A stretch of 64,000 bases of DNA. It comes from Acidimicrobiales bacterium. GTDB lineage: Bacteria > Actinomycetota > Acidimicrobiia > Acidimicrobiales > Iamiaceae. Both the position numbers and the translations under genes were made by a program. The notes below the pieces were generated by a model. That model ran no database searches, was not told where the DNA came from, and saw nothing but the letters and a program-made list of their open reading frames with translations. The stretch is taken from the NCBI GenBank assembly GCA_030447445.1, contig JAUJOW010000002.1, positions 1 through 64,000 of the forward strand, given 5' to 3'. Positions 44,680 through 54,336 of this stretch are shown piece by piece (positions within the stretch are counted from its first letter, which is position 1; each line of letters starts with the position of its first letter).

Positions 44680-45873
44680 TCAGGCCCGGGGGTCGGTGTC
44701 GGCGGCGGCGAAGGCCTCCTGGACGGCGGCGAGCGCCTCGGGGCGCAGCCACAGGTCGGCCACCGTCATGGCCATGGCCTTGGCGCCGTCGAGCACGGCC
44801 CGGTCGCCGTCCCGCGACCGGGCGTGGTCGACGAAGGCCTCGGTGTGGATGGCCACATGAGGCGGCGACACCTGGATCATCGGGTGGATCGACGGGATCC
44901 GGTGGCTGACGTTGCCCATGTCGGTGCTGCCCACCACGCCGGGGACGGCCCGGTGGTCGGTCACCGTCCTTCCCAGTCGGGCGGCGTTGTCGACATAGAG
45001 GTCGGCGAACGGATCGAGGTCGACCAGATCGGCGTAGGCCGGGTCCTTCCACTCGTAGGTCATCTCGCAACCGGCCGCCGAGGCTCCGGCCTGCAGGCAG
45101 GCCAGCACGCGGGCCTCGAGGGCGTCGAGGTGGCGGCGCTTGGGCGACCGCACGTACCAGACCGCCTTCGTGTGGGCGGGCACGATGTTGGCGGCGTCGC
45201 CGGCCTTGGTGAAGATCCCGTGGATCCGCTCGGTGGGCCGGATGTGCTGGCGGAGGGCGGCCACGTTGAGGTAGCCGAGCACGGCGGCGTCGAGGGCGTT
45301 GCGGCCCCGCTGGGGGGCGGCGGCGGCGTGGGAGGCCTGGCCGTGGTACTCGACCCAGCACTGCTGGACGGCGATGGCGTTCATGCTGCGCAGGTCGGCG
45401 CCGGCGGGGTGGACCATCATCGCCGCATCGACGCCGTCGAGCGCACCCTGGTCGGCCATGAGGACCTTGCCGCCGCCCCCCTCCTCGGCCGGCGAGCCGA
45501 GGATCAGCACCCGGCCGCCGAGATCGTCAGCCAGGGCGGCGGCGGCCAGACCGGCGCCGAGGCCGGCGGTGGCGATGATGTTGTGGCCGCAGGCGTGCCC
45601 GATGCCGGGGAGGGCGTCGTACTCGCACATGACGGCCACCGTCGGCCCGGACGAGCCGGCCCGGGCCGCGAAGGCGGTGGGCAGGCCGTAGGCGCCCCGC
45701 TCGACCTCGATGCCGTTGTCATCGAGGATGCTCGTCAACAGGTCGTGGGCCTGGTGCTCGGCGAAGGCCAGCTCGGGGTGCTCGTGGATCCGGTGGGAGG
45801 CAGCGAGGAGGACCTCGGCGTGGCGATCGACCTCCTCGACGAGGCGGTCCTTGGCGGCACGGACGTCGACCAT
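44680..45873 (-). CDS. M20-family amidohydrolase/peptidase
   Basis: 397 residues from ATG 45873 (MVDVRAAKDRL). Family blocks: HRIHEHPELAFAEHQAHDLL, VMCEYDALPGIGHACGHNII, SPAEEGGGGKV and YHGQASHAAAAPQRGRNALD. These hold the metal and catalytic residues (Asp, His, Glu-Glu). It resembles the aminobenzoyl-glutamate or amidohydrolase subgroup. The open frame extends further upstream, but the conserved part begins here. Confidence 0.88.
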   Translation of the reverse strand: MVDVRAAKDRLVEEVDRHAEVLLAASHRIHEHPELAFAEHQAHDLLTSILDDNGIEVERGAYGLPTAFAARAGSSGPTVAVMCEYDALPGIGHACGHNIIATAGLGAGLAAAALADDLGGRVLILGSPAEEGGGGKVLMADQGALDGVDAAMMVHPAGADLRSMNAIAVQQCWVEYHGQASHAAAAPQRGRNALDAAVLGYLNVAALRQHIRPTERIHGIFTKAGDAANIVPAHTKAVWYVRSPKRRHLDALEARVLACLQAGASAAGCEMTYEWKDPAYADLVDLDPFADLYVDNAARLGRTVTDHRAVPGVVGSTDMGNVSHRIPSIHPMIQVSPPHVAIHTEAFVDHARSRDGDRAVLDGAKAMAMTVADLWLRPEALAAVQEAFAAADTDPRA

Positions 45874-45967
45874 TGGCGCCGACGCTGCACGGATGCTGGC
45901 CGTGGACGCAGCGCCGTCCTCGTACGATCTGGCCTGGGCCTGAACTCGTTCAGCCGCTCTGATCTGG

Positions 45968-46448
45968 TCAACGACCGCGCAGGGCGTTGTCGAGTGTCCA
46001 GATATCAACGTCGACGATCCGATCATCCAGGTTCGTTCGGAGCTGTTCGAACTCGGCCAGCACGAGCAGATCGCCGATCTCTAGGTGCTGCTGTGCCAAG
46101 GATTCGGTTAGGTCGAGCGCTGCGCTATGCTTCGGCTCAAGTAGCTGAGACAGCAGCGCCCTATCCCACGATAGCGGTAAGAACGTCCATGGCGTCTCTC
46201 GATTGAGCGTAAGACGGATCAACGTGCTCAGCCGTTGAGCGGATGCACGGCGTTGTGTTCCATGCTTCAAGTGTCCGATGTGGGCGCCCACCTGTACGAT
46301 TGCGGCTACTGGAAGGTGGGAAGCGGATTCCGTCCCTCGTCCGGCGGTCGAACTCAACTTGAATACTGTCGTTCCCGCTGCTCTTCCCAGGTACCTTCAA
46401 GAGCTCATCAACTATGGAGGTATCAAGAAGTTGGACGGTTCGCCTCAC
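45968..46448 (-). pseudogene. PIN-domain-like protein, partner of the AAA ATPase; one frameshift
   Basis: GTG 46448 overlaps the ATPase stop (GTGA). The first frame reads VRRTVQLLDTSIVDELLKVP, with Asp9 as in the first acidic residue of PIN nucleases. Near 46345 it moves to the frame LPVAAIVQVGAHIGHLKHGT, which continues through PLSWDRALLSQLLEP to HLEIGDLLVLAEFEQLRTNL and VDVDIWTLDNALRGR, giving further acidic positions. The intact protein would be about 160 residues, of VapC-like size. The strand is AT-richer than its surroundings. If intact relatives exist, the pair would be a candidate nuclease plus ATPase defence module. Confidence 0.6.
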
Positions 46449-47741
46449 GAGGCAAAGAGTTCTGACAGCTTCCGATTCTCCGGGGGCCGACTAAAGAGGG
46501 AGCCACCTGTCGCCGCCTGTCCCACCCGCCCAGCACCGGCAATCTCCACGTAGTTCGGGTGATCAGTGAGCCGCGCCAGGCGACTGAAACCCTCGGAGTT
46601 GTCAGTGTCGCAAATCACGACTCCTGAGTGGTCCTCGGGACGAAGGGCGTCGAGGAGAGCGGGGCTGTGTGTCGTAGCCACTAGCCGCGCTGGACCTAGC
46701 TGTGGCTTCCTCCCGGAGCAGGTCGAGCACCGTCTGAGCCTGACTCGGGAACAGACCGTTCTCGATCTCCTCTACGACGAGGGTCCTCCTTGCAGCAGCT
46801 ACAAGTGCGGGTGCTTGGTCGCCGAGATCGAGGAGAGATGCCACGATTGCGAGGTACCGCAGGGTGCCGTCACTCATCAGACGGGCTGGAACTGTAAACT
46901 GTCGTTCGGAGCCGCCTCAATGAGCGCGACCATTACGTCTACCAACTGCTCCTCGCCAGGGATGCGTCCCTCCGAAAACGTCACTTGAGAACAGAAGAGT
47001 CGACAAGGCCGCGGACGAGTTCCCCATACGGGTCCAAGCTGTGGCATCCTCGCAGACGATAGATGAGAGCAGAGAGCGTTGACCCTGAGCGATCAGGACT
47101 TGAGCCGATCCGGGCGTAGCTGCGCATCTGCGCTGGTACTGGATCGAGAATGAAGATGGCTTGAAGAGCCGCCGCTAGGTCCTGGCAAGAGTTGCCGACG
47201 AGGCGACGCGCTCTTGGTGTCGGTAGGGATCTTCGTGATTGCCTGGACCAACGCGAGGCGCGTCGATAGCAGCTGGAAGCCGCGGGGAGCTCCGCCACTG
47301 TATACCTCGGCGTCGGAGATCCCAGCTCCAACGCCTCGGCGCTTGGCATCGATCAACACCTTCGTACTCTTCCCATGCTCGTGAAGCGTCAGCTTTTCAC
47401 TGATGATCTCGGGACGAGCCGAGGAATCAAGGGCGATCTCGAGGGTTAGCGTTCCGCCGGACGCCGTCGTAACGGTGCAACCAACCTTCACCGTCGGCTC
47501 GCCAAAGGGGCTGGCGCCCGAGAGGCCGCCCCGTAGGCCGGCGACCTCTTGATCTCCGCGCTCGAGGTCGCCGACGTCTCGGTCGTCGGCCAGGAGGGCG
47601 AGAAGGCTCAATCGCGCCCAGAACGTTTGACTTCCCGCTGCCGTTGCGGCCGACGAGCAACGTGACTGGTTCGAGCAGGAGTTCCTGTCCTCGGAGGTTC
47701 TTGAACCGAGTCAGTCGAAGGGACTGTAGAGATGCCGGCAT
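46445..47741 (-). pseudogene. AAA (AAA_15/OLD-like) ATPase, about five frameshifts
   Basis: ATG 47741 starts MPASLQSLRLTRFKNLRGQE, with Walker A GRNGSGKS at residues 31-38. The reading then changes frame near 47612, 47205, 46985, 46875 and 46690. Recognisable parts after each change are LSLLALLADDRDVGDLERGD, LVGNSCQDLAAALQAIFILD, VTFSEGRIPGEEQLVDVMVA, RLMSDGTLRYLAIVASLLDL with LVVEEIENGL (Walker B), and VATTHSPALLDALRPEDHSG. These are the ABC-type motifs of single-gene and two-gene phage-defence ATPases. It cannot be functional as it stands. The next gene overlaps its stop. Confidence 0.7.
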
Positions 47742-47976
47742 GGTCCCCAGTATCTCAGGTGTGCCAGCAAAGGCCGATCCGTTACCCGGCTCGCCCTACG
47801 GCACGCCACGCACTGTGGCGCTGAACGCGGCCGCGGCTCCCGACTCCACTTCCCGAAGACACACGTGTTAGTCGCAATGGCTGCGGCGGGCAGCGGTGGC
47901 ACACCGTTACGGCGTAACCGCCTGCATGCCCTTGGATGCGGCTCTGACTGATGGTACTAATCGCAGGGCCGCTGGC
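47742..47976. promoter_or_regulatory. Gap between the ATPase and MDR pseudogenes with an inverted repeat
   Basis: The only structured element is GTTACG-G-CGTAAC at 47906-47918, which could be an operator or a relic of one for the ATPase gene. I see no gene in the rest. Confidence 0.3.
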
Positions 47977-49019
47977 TCAGTGCCGCAGCACCAGCTTGCC
48001 GAGCTGCTCGCCTTGGCGCAGCCGGTCGAGACCCGTGGGGTAGTCCTCGAGCGCCAGCTCGTCGGCCACGGGCACGGCCAAGCCGTCGGCCACCGCCGCC
48101 GTCACGGCGGCGAACTCCTCGCCGCTGCCCATCGTCGACCCGATGATCTCGTGCTGGCGGAAGAACAGCTTCGGCAGGTCGAGCTCCACCTTCGACCGCT
48201 GGTTCCTCCGCACACCGCAAGACGACCTCCTCGCCGCAGCGCAGCCACGGACTTGTCCCAGGTGGCGGGGCCGACGCTCTCCACCACCACGTCGGCCTCG
48301 ACGTCCCATCGCTCGGCCCCGCTGTCGTGGGCGGCCACGGCGCCGAGAGCCAGCGCCCGTTCCCCCTTGGCCAGGTCCCGGGAGGTGATGTGGACCTCGG
48401 CACCCAGGTGCCTGGCGATGGCCAGCGCCGCCACCGAGACCCCACCGCCGATGCCGACCACGAGCACCCGCTCCCCCGGCGCCAGCCGAGCCCGGCGCAG
48501 CATCCGCCACGCCGTCACCCAGGCCGTCGGGTAGGCGGCGCACTCGGCCCACGACCGCCCGTGCGGACGAGCCACGACGTTGCGGGCGGGGACGACGACG
48601 AGCTCACCGTGGCCGCCCCAGCGGTGCTCTCCCACGATCTCCGGCGGGCAGACGGTGGGTCCATCCCCCGGGCCGTGGGCCCACCGATCCCCACCCCGGG
48701 TGGCGATGGCCTCCCGCGGGCAGACGGTGGTTGAGGGGTCGACCACCACCTCGTCACCGGCGGTGATCCCGTCCACCCCGACGCCCACCGAGTCCACCAC
48801 CCCGGCGATGTCGGCACCGGGCGACGTGGGGCACGGCGAAGGGGGGCCGGGGACGCCGTTCAGCAAGGCGCAGCGCTTCCCAGTCCTCGACAGGTCCATG
48901 TGGTTGAGGGCACTGGCCACCGGTCGCACGGCCACGTCGTCCTCGCCCAGGGTGGGCGGGTCGATGACCTCCCCACCGGTACCGGCCGGGCGACTCGTCG
49001 AGGATCCGACCCTCCGCAC
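47977..49019 (-). pseudogene. Zinc-type (MDR) alcohol dehydrogenase-like oxidoreductase, frameshifted
   Basis: GTG 49019 opens MRRVGSSTSRPAGTGGEVID, with LNHMDL near residue 40. A short segment (about 48880-48850) reads better in another frame (ERRPRPPFAVPHV), then GADIAGVVDSVGVGVDGITA returns. The cofactor fold is intact: RVLVVGIGGGVSVAALAIAR. Near 48205 the frame changes again: NQRSKVELDLPKLFFRQHEI, GSTMGSGEEFAAVTAAVADG, ending LGKLVLRH at TGA 47977. At least two or three indels are needed to restore it. It lies beside the ATPase island. Confidence 0.72.
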
Positions 49020-49090
49020 GGGGCGCCGACGGTAGCGCCGGGGTCAGCCCGGCCCGCTCCTCCACCGTCGCGCACTCACGGCGCCGGTCT

Positions 49091-49702
49091 TCAGATGACG
49101 CAGGTCAGGGCGTCGGGCTCGACCCGGACCGACAGGGCCCAGGCGTCGGCCACTCGTTGGCCGTCCAACCGGACCGGGGTCGGGCGCTCGAAGTCGAACT
49201 GGATCGCCTTCACCCGTCGTTCGGCGATGGCCGGGTGCGGCACGTGGGTCCCGGCGGGCAGTCGGGACCGGGCCTTCCAGCGCTCGCCGACCCCCACGTC
49301 GGCGTCGAGGGTGTCGAGCAGGCCGTCGCCGGGGTGGGCCCGAGGGGCGACGTCCCAGTGGCCGATGAACTGGGCGTTCATGGCCGCCACCACTCGGCCC
49401 CGCCACCACGATCGGCGAGCCAGCAGGTGGGCCACGAACCAGTGCTGTCGCCCGTCGACCAGCACCGAGCCGAGGTCGACGGACACGATCGTGGCCTCAC
49501 CGTGGCGGATCCGCTCGGCGTCGCCCCGGCCGCCGAGGGTCCGGCACAGGTCGCCACCGAGGAGGCCGAGGGTCGGCACCGCCTCCCCGACCCTGCGGGA
49601 GGACTCGGCCACGGCCCGCGCCTCGGCGTCCGAGCCCACCACCACCCCACCGGCGGGCAGGCACCCGGGCCGTCCCCACGACCGTCCCTTCTCGATGGTC
49701 AC
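49091..49702 (-). CDS. Diacylglycerol/sphingosine-kinase-like protein
   Basis: 203 residues from GTG 49702. It shows GLLGGDLCRTLGG, AAMNAQFIGHWDVAPRAHPG, DGLLDTLDADVGVGERWKAR and RVKAIQFDFERPTPVRLDGQ, the order seen in the C-terminal half of DAGK-catalytic proteins (YegS type). It lacks an obvious ATP-binding N-terminal half of usual length, so it is short. It follows helY by a few bases. Confidence 0.6.
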   Translation of the reverse strand: MTIEKGRSWGRPGCLPAGGVVVGSDAEARAVAESSRRVGEAVPTLGLLGGDLCRTLGGRGDAERIRHGEATIVSVDLGSVLVDGRQHWFVAHLLARRSWWRGRVVAAMNAQFIGHWDVAPRAHPGDGLLDTLDADVGVGERWKARSRLPAGTHVPHPAIAERRVKAIQFDFERPTPVRLDGQRVADAWALSVRVEPDALTCVI

Positions 49703-49717
49703 CTCTCGATGGTCACC
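49690..49717 (-). repeat. Perfect tandem 14-bp duplication at the helY stop
   Basis: TCTCGATGGTCACC occurs at 49690-49703 and again at 49704-49717. Read on the minus strand each copy is GGTGACCATCGAGA. The first copy holds the stop codon of helY, the second the GTG start of the lipid-kinase-like gene. Confidence 0.8.
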
Positions 49718-52388
49718 GATCGCCCGGCGCGACGACCGGAGCTGACGCCGAAGCGGCGACGACACCTCCGTCCTCACCCCGGTCCTCCCCGGCGCGGGTC
49801 GGGAGCACGGCGGATGCGGCCACCACGCCCCGGAACAGGGCATCGGCGGCCTGCCGGGCGCTGGCGGCGGTGGCCGGGGACGGTGCGGCCTCGCCGACCT
49901 GGCGGAGCAGGTCGATGAGCTGGCGGACGGTGCGCACGAAGTCACCGCCGGAGAGGTCCTCGTCGGCGAGCACGTCGTCGAGGGCCTCGCCGGCCGCCCA
50001 GGCGTGGGCGAGGGCGATGAAGGTGGGATCGGGCAGGCGGGTCTCGGGAAGGTGGGCCCGGCGCTCGTCGGCTTGCAGGTCGTGGGCCAGGGCCTCGATG
50101 GCCTCGAACCGCTCCTTGACCCTGGGCGTCGGAAACCAGGGTGGTGGCGGTGGGGTGCGGCTGCGGTGCTCGTAGGCGAGGCTCGACACGAGGCCGGCCA
50201 TCCCGGCGGGGTCGAGGTCGTCGAGCAGGCCGGCGCTCAAGGCCTCGGCGACGAGCAGGTCGCACTCGTGGTAGATCCGCACCAACAGGGTGCCCTTTGC
50301 GGTCAACGTCCAGCCGGTGGCGAAGCCCCAGTCGCGGAGGAGGCCCAGCACGGCGTCGAAGCGGCGGGCCACGGACCCGGTGCTGCTGGCGATGCGGCGG
50401 TCGAGGTCGGCCAGCTCGCGGCCCAGCCGCTCCGCCTGGACCGAGGCGCGGACGTGGAGGTCGCGGTCCCGGCACTCGGCCACCGGGTGGGCGTCGGCCT
50501 CGCTGACGTGGCTCGGACGAGGTCGCCGGCGGCGACGGCCGCTTTCGACCCGGGCCCGCGACAGGAGATGGACGACCTCGTGCTGGAACGTGCGGTTGTT
50601 CGGGTTGAACGGCACGGGCAGCTCGATGGCTCCGAGGCGGTCGGGGGGCTCGCCGAGGTCGTTGACCCCGAGGCTTTGGACGCGACCTCGCTCGCCGATC
50701 ACGCTCAGCCGCAGCCGGCCCCCACTGCGGTACGACACCGACAGCACGGCCACCCGCTGACCGTCCACCTGCACGACGTCGCCCGGGCCGAGCTTGGTCA
50801 GGGCCTCCTCCACGTCGGCACGAGCCGAGGTCCCGCGGCGGGCTTCCTGGTCGGCTCGGAGCAGCCGACGGTACTCCTCGACGTCCCCCCGATCGCAGAC
50901 GGCCTCGGTGGTCAGGCTGGCGAGCGTCCGCCGGCGAGCGTCACGCCGGGTCTCGAGCTTGACCACCGAGCGATCGGCCTGGAACTGGGCGAAGGACCGG
51001 TTCAGGAGCCGGTGGGCCTCCTCGGCGTCGTAGCGGCGGATGAGGTTGGCGGCCATGTTGTAGGTGGGACGGAACGACGACGTGAGCACGAAGTGGCGGC
51101 TGAGGGCCAGGGCGGCGACCTGGTCGAAGGTGACGAACGGCGACCACAGGGCCACGGCCCAGCCCACCTCGTCGATGCCGCGCCGGCCGGCCCGACCGGT
51201 GAGCTGGGTGTACTCCCCGGGGGTGAGGAACTCGTGGTGCTCCCCGGTGAACTTCGACAGGTTCTCGATCACCACCGACCGGGCCGGCATGTTGATCCCG
51301 AGAGCAAGGGTCTCGGTGGCGAAGACCACCTTGACCAGGCCCTGGACGAAGCAGGCCTCGACCACCTCCTTGAACGGGGGGACCATGCCGGCGTGGTGGG
51401 CGGCGATGCCCAGCTCCAGCGCCGCCAGCCAGCGGTCGTAGCCGAGCACGTCGAGGTCCCGATCCGACAGCGCCGCGGTGCGCTCCTCGGCCACCGCCCG
51501 GATGTGGCGCCGTTCGTCGGGATCGGTCAGGCGCACGCCGGCGTCGAGGAGGTGGCTGGCGGCGTCGTCGCAGGCGGCCCGGCTGAAGATGAAGTAGATG
51601 GCCGGGAGCATGTCCTCGTCGGCCAGGTGCTCGACCAGCTCGAGGCGTCGAGGGGTGGCGTAGCGACGCCGAGGGCGACCCCGCTGCGGGCGGCCGGGAC
51701 GGACCTGGTCGGCGTCGAGGCGCTCTCCCACCGGGTTGGGGCGCCCGTCGAGGAGGGTCGGCACCACCACCAGCTCTCGGGCCATCCGGTCGTGGGCGGC
51801 GTACAGGTTGACGAGCTCGACGGGGCGCCGCTCCTCGACCACCACGTCGGTCCGACCCCGCACGGTCGTGATCCACTCGGCCACCTCGGCGGCGTTGGAC
51901 ACGGTGGCCGACAGGCACACCAGGCGTACCTCGGGCGGAGCGTGGACGATGACCTCCTCCCACACCGGGCCCCGGTACGGGTCCTGGAGGTAGTGGACCT
52001 CGTCGAGGACCACCACGCCGAGGCCGTCCAGCGCCGGCGATGCCGCGTAGATCATGTTGCGCAGCACCTCGGTGGTCATCACCACGATGGGAGCGTCGCC
52101 GTTCACGGCGTTGTCGCCGGTGAGCAACCCGACGTCGGCAGGCCCGTGGACGGCGACGAGGTCGGCGTACTTCTGGTTCGAGAGGGCCTTGATCGGCGTG
52201 GTGTAGAAGGCCTTCTGGCCGGTCTGGCGGGCTCGTTCGATGGCGTGCTCGGCCACCACCGTCTTGCCTGATCCGGTCGGGGCGGCTACCAGCACCGACG
52301 AGCCGGCGTCGTAGGCGGCGATGGCCTCGGTCTGGAACCGGTCGAGCGTGAAACCGCGGTCGGCGGCGCCCGGCCCGGCGCCGGTCAC
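49713..52388 (-). CDS. helY: Ski2/Mtr4-like DEVH-box RNA helicase
   Basis: 891 residues from GTG 52388, overlapping the tatC stop (GTGA). Helicase motifs: VLVAAPTGSGKTVVAEHAIE (I), VVVLDEVHYLQDP (II, DEVH), VCLSATVSNAAEVAEWI (III), ATETLALGINMPARSVVIEN and YTQLTGRAGRRGIDEVG (V and VI). The C-terminal half is helical with an Arg-rich insert. It fits HelY of mycobacteria, which also sits after tatA and tatC. Confidence 0.93.
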   Translation of the reverse strand: MTGAGPGAADRGFTLDRFQTEAIAAYDAGSSVLVAAPTGSGKTVVAEHAIERARQTGQKAFYTTPIKALSNQKYADLVAVHGPADVGLLTGDNAVNGDAPIVVMTTEVLRNMIYAASPALDGLGVVVLDEVHYLQDPYRGPVWEEVIVHAPPEVRLVCLSATVSNAAEVAEWITTVRGRTDVVVEERRPVELVNLYAAHDRMARELVVVPTLLDGRPNPVGERLDADQVRPGRPQRGRPRRRYATPRRLELVEHLADEDMLPAIYFIFSRAACDDAASHLLDAGVRLTDPDERRHIRAVAEERTAALSDRDLDVLGYDRWLAALELGIAAHHAGMVPPFKEVVEACFVQGLVKVVFATETLALGINMPARSVVIENLSKFTGEHHEFLTPGEYTQLTGRAGRRGIDEVGWAVALWSPFVTFDQVAALALSRHFVLTSSFRPTYNMAANLIRRYDAEEAHRLLNRSFAQFQADRSVVKLETRRDARRRTLASLTTEAVCDRGDVEEYRRLLRADQEARRGTSARADVEEALTKLGPGDVVQVDGQRVAVLSVSYRSGGRLRLSVIGERGRVQSLGVNDLGEPPDRLGAIELPVPFNPNNRTFQHEVVHLLSRARVESGRRRRRPRPSHVSEADAHPVAECRDRDLHVRASVQAERLGRELADLDRRIASSTGSVARRFDAVLGLLRDWGFATGWTLTAKGTLLVRIYHECDLLVAEALSAGLLDDLDPAGMAGLVSSLAYEHRSRTPPPPPWFPTPRVKERFEAIEALAHDLQADERRAHLPETRLPDPTFIALAHAWAAGEALDDVLADEDLSGGDFVRTVRQLIDLLRQVGEAAPSPATAASARQAADALFRGVVAASAVLPTRAGEDRGEDGGVVAASASAPVVAPGDR

Positions 52389-53158
52389 GCTGCCTTGGCC
52401 CGTGCCCGCCGCTCGCGGAGCCGGCCGAACAGCACCGACCCCTCGTAGAACAGCCACATGGGTACGCAGAGGGCCAGCATGCTGACCGGGTCGGCACTCG
52501 GGGTGATGATGGCCACGAGGAGGGCGATGCCGACGATGGCGTAGCGGCGGAACTGGCGGAGCTGGGCGGTGGTGACCAACCCGGCGAGCTGGAGGAACAC
52601 GAGGAGGATGGGGAACTCGAAGCCCACCCCGAAGGCGAGCATCATGTAGGTGATGAGCCGGAGGTACTTGTCCGGCGAGTAGAACTGGTTGAAGTTCTCC
52701 TCACCGCCGATGGTCTGGAGGAACTCGAGCGCCTTCGGCACCGTCCAGAAGGCGATGCCGGCGCCGAGGATGAACAGGAACGTGGCGCTGATCACGAAGT
52801 ACACCGAGTACTTCTTCTCGTTGGCGTAGAGGCCGGGGGAGATGAAGCGCCAGATCTGCCAGAGGATCACCGGCATGGCCAGCATGATGGCGGCGTACGT
52901 GGTGATCTTGATCCGCACGGCGAAGGGCTGGAGCGGGTCGGTGACGAGCAGCTCCTCGCTCAGGTTCGACCCCTTGGGGGCGGTCTCCCGGAGCGGCCCG
53001 AGCAGGAGGTCGAGGATGGGCTGGTACAGGAACCAGGCGATCACGGCGCCGACGGCCACGGCCAGCATGGCCCGCACCAACCGGGTCCTGAGCTCGGTCA
53101 GGTGGTCCATGAGGGTCATCTGACCCAGGGCCTGGTCAGCGGCCACGTCGGTGTTCAT
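52385..53158 (-). CDS. tatC: Twin-arginine translocase subunit TatC
   Basis: 257 residues, ATG 53158, with six hydrophobic segments (LVRAMLAVAVGAVIAWFLYQ and ITYMMLAFGVGFEFPILLVF among them). The conserved N-terminus is MTLMDHLTELRTRLVRAML and the periplasmic region after helix 2 has FAVRIKITTYAAIMLAMPVI. It forms the core of the Tat receptor in the membrane. TatA lies just upstream and helY overlaps its end. Confidence 0.95.
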   Translation of the reverse strand: MNTDVAADQALGQMTLMDHLTELRTRLVRAMLAVAVGAVIAWFLYQPILDLLLGPLRETAPKGSNLSEELLVTDPLQPFAVRIKITTYAAIMLAMPVILWQIWRFISPGLYANEKKYSVYFVISATFLFILGAGIAFWTVPKALEFLQTIGGEENFNQFYSPDKYLRLITYMMLAFGVGFEFPILLVFLQLAGLVTTAQLRQFRRYAIVGIALLVAIITPSADPVSMLALCVPMWLFYEGSVLFGRLRERRARAKAA

Positions 53159-53204
53159 CGGTGGCCGTCCATGGCAGATCTACGGTGCCGCCGTGACCGC
53201 CGGG

Positions 53205-53597
53205 TCAGCCGGCGGCCCGTTCGGCACCGGTGTCAGGCTCTTGGGCGGCCTGGCCCCCGTCGTCAGCGCCGTCCGGTGGGCCGGGGTTGCGGGCGATGAC
53301 CTCGGACTCCATCTCGCCGTCGCCGGCCTCGTCGGTGACCGGGTGGAGGGCGCGAGGCTCGGCGCTGACCGACGTGGCCCCGCTCGTCCTCGACCCCCTG
53401 GAGGGGGCCGTCTTGCCGGTGAGCTCGTCGACGTCGATGGCCTTGCGTATCTCGTCCTGGAACCCGCTCGACATCTGGCGGGCCTTGCGCACGAACCGGC
53501 CGATCTCCCGCGCTGCCTTGGGCAGGCGTTCGGGGCCGAGCACGAGGAGGGCGAGCAGCAGCACCGCCAGCAACTCGGTGCCACCGATGTTCGACAT
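53205..53597 (-). CDS. Twin-arginine translocase subunit of TatA/TatB type
   Basis: 130 residues, ATG 53597. The start MSNIGGTELLAVLLLALLVL followed by GPERLPKAAREIGRFVRKAR is the TatA/TatB pattern: one helix, then an amphipathic helix with GPERLP. The long, acidic, Pro-rich tail is like TatB or the long TatA. It probably acts with TatC encoded next door. Only one such subunit is seen here. Confidence 0.88.
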   Translation of the reverse strand: MSNIGGTELLAVLLLALLVLGPERLPKAAREIGRFVRKARQMSSGFQDEIRKAIDVDELTGKTAPSRGSRTSGATSVSAEPRALHPVTDEAGDGEMESEVIARNPGPPDGADDGGQAAQEPDTGAERAAG

Positions 53598-53696
53598 GGC
53601 CGGCAGCCTACCGTGCCCACCCTCGGCCCCTCCGGGCGGTCCCACCCGCCCCGTCCTCGGGAGTCGCAGGCCTCGGCGGCCGTGCACCATTCGACG

Positions 53697-53900
53697 TCAC
53701 CGGTGGCGAAGGGCCTCGCGGGCGGCGCCGGCCCGGTCGGTGTCGCTGCGCAGCGCATCCACCGCCGTCTTCAGCTCGGCGAGCCTGCCGAGCTCGTCGC
53801 GGAGCTCGGCGGCGGCCGCGCCGGCCCGGCGGACCAACGTCAGCACCAGCACGACACCGATCAGGAATGCCACGGGAGGGACGGCCCACAACGGGTGCAC
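53697..53900 (-). CDS. Small membrane protein with one transmembrane helix
   Basis: 67 residues, GTG 53900. One helix (VPPVAFLIGVVLVLTLVRRA) is followed by an amphipathic, Glu/Asp/Arg-rich segment (LRDELGRLAELKTAVDALRS) that looks like a coiled coil. No family is recognised. Confidence 0.5.
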   Translation of the reverse strand: MHPLWAVPPVAFLIGVVLVLTLVRRAGAAAAELRDELGRLAELKTAVDALRSDTDRAGAAREALRHR

Positions 53901-53915
53901 CGCCCGACGGTACCG

Positions 53916-54248
53916 TCAGCCGTCGACCAGGCGGGTCAGCTCATGGGCCCACTGCCGCTCGTCGGCCACCAGCGCGTGGAAGTCGAGCAGGTCGTCGTGG
54001 TTGATCGGATCCCCTCGCCGGGGCTCGGTCAGCTCGGCGGGGAGCTGCCAGGTCGACAGCATCACACCGGAGGCCACCAACAGCTCGACCACGCGGGCCT
54101 CGGCCGCCTTGACGACCATCATCTGGCACTCGGGGCAGCGGAACGAGTACGAGCCCTGGTTGTCGTCGGTGCACACCCGCACCACGACGTCGGCCGTGGT
54201 CAGCTCCACATCTCCGCACTCGCCGCAACTGGCCCTGATGGTGGCCAT
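53916..54248 (-). CDS. Zinc-ribbon protein of unknown function
   Basis: 110 residues, ATG 54248, with AGGAGG upstream. MATIRASCGECGDVELTTAD and SYSFRCPECQMMVVKAAEAR have two Cys pairs, a zinc ribbon. The rest is helical. It lies between the small membrane protein and the divergent phosphodiesterase gene. Confidence 0.7.
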   Translation of the reverse strand: MATIRASCGECGDVELTTADVVVRVCTDDNQGSYSFRCPECQMMVVKAAEARVVELLVASGVMLSTWQLPAELTEPRRGDPINHDDLLDFHALVADERQWAHELTRLVDG

Positions 54249-54336
54249 CGTCCCTCCTGGTCGGGTTCGCCCCTTCCATCGGCCAGCAACCGCCCCTCTT
54301 GAGGAGCGCTGCCGCAGTGGGTGCGAAGATGCGCCG

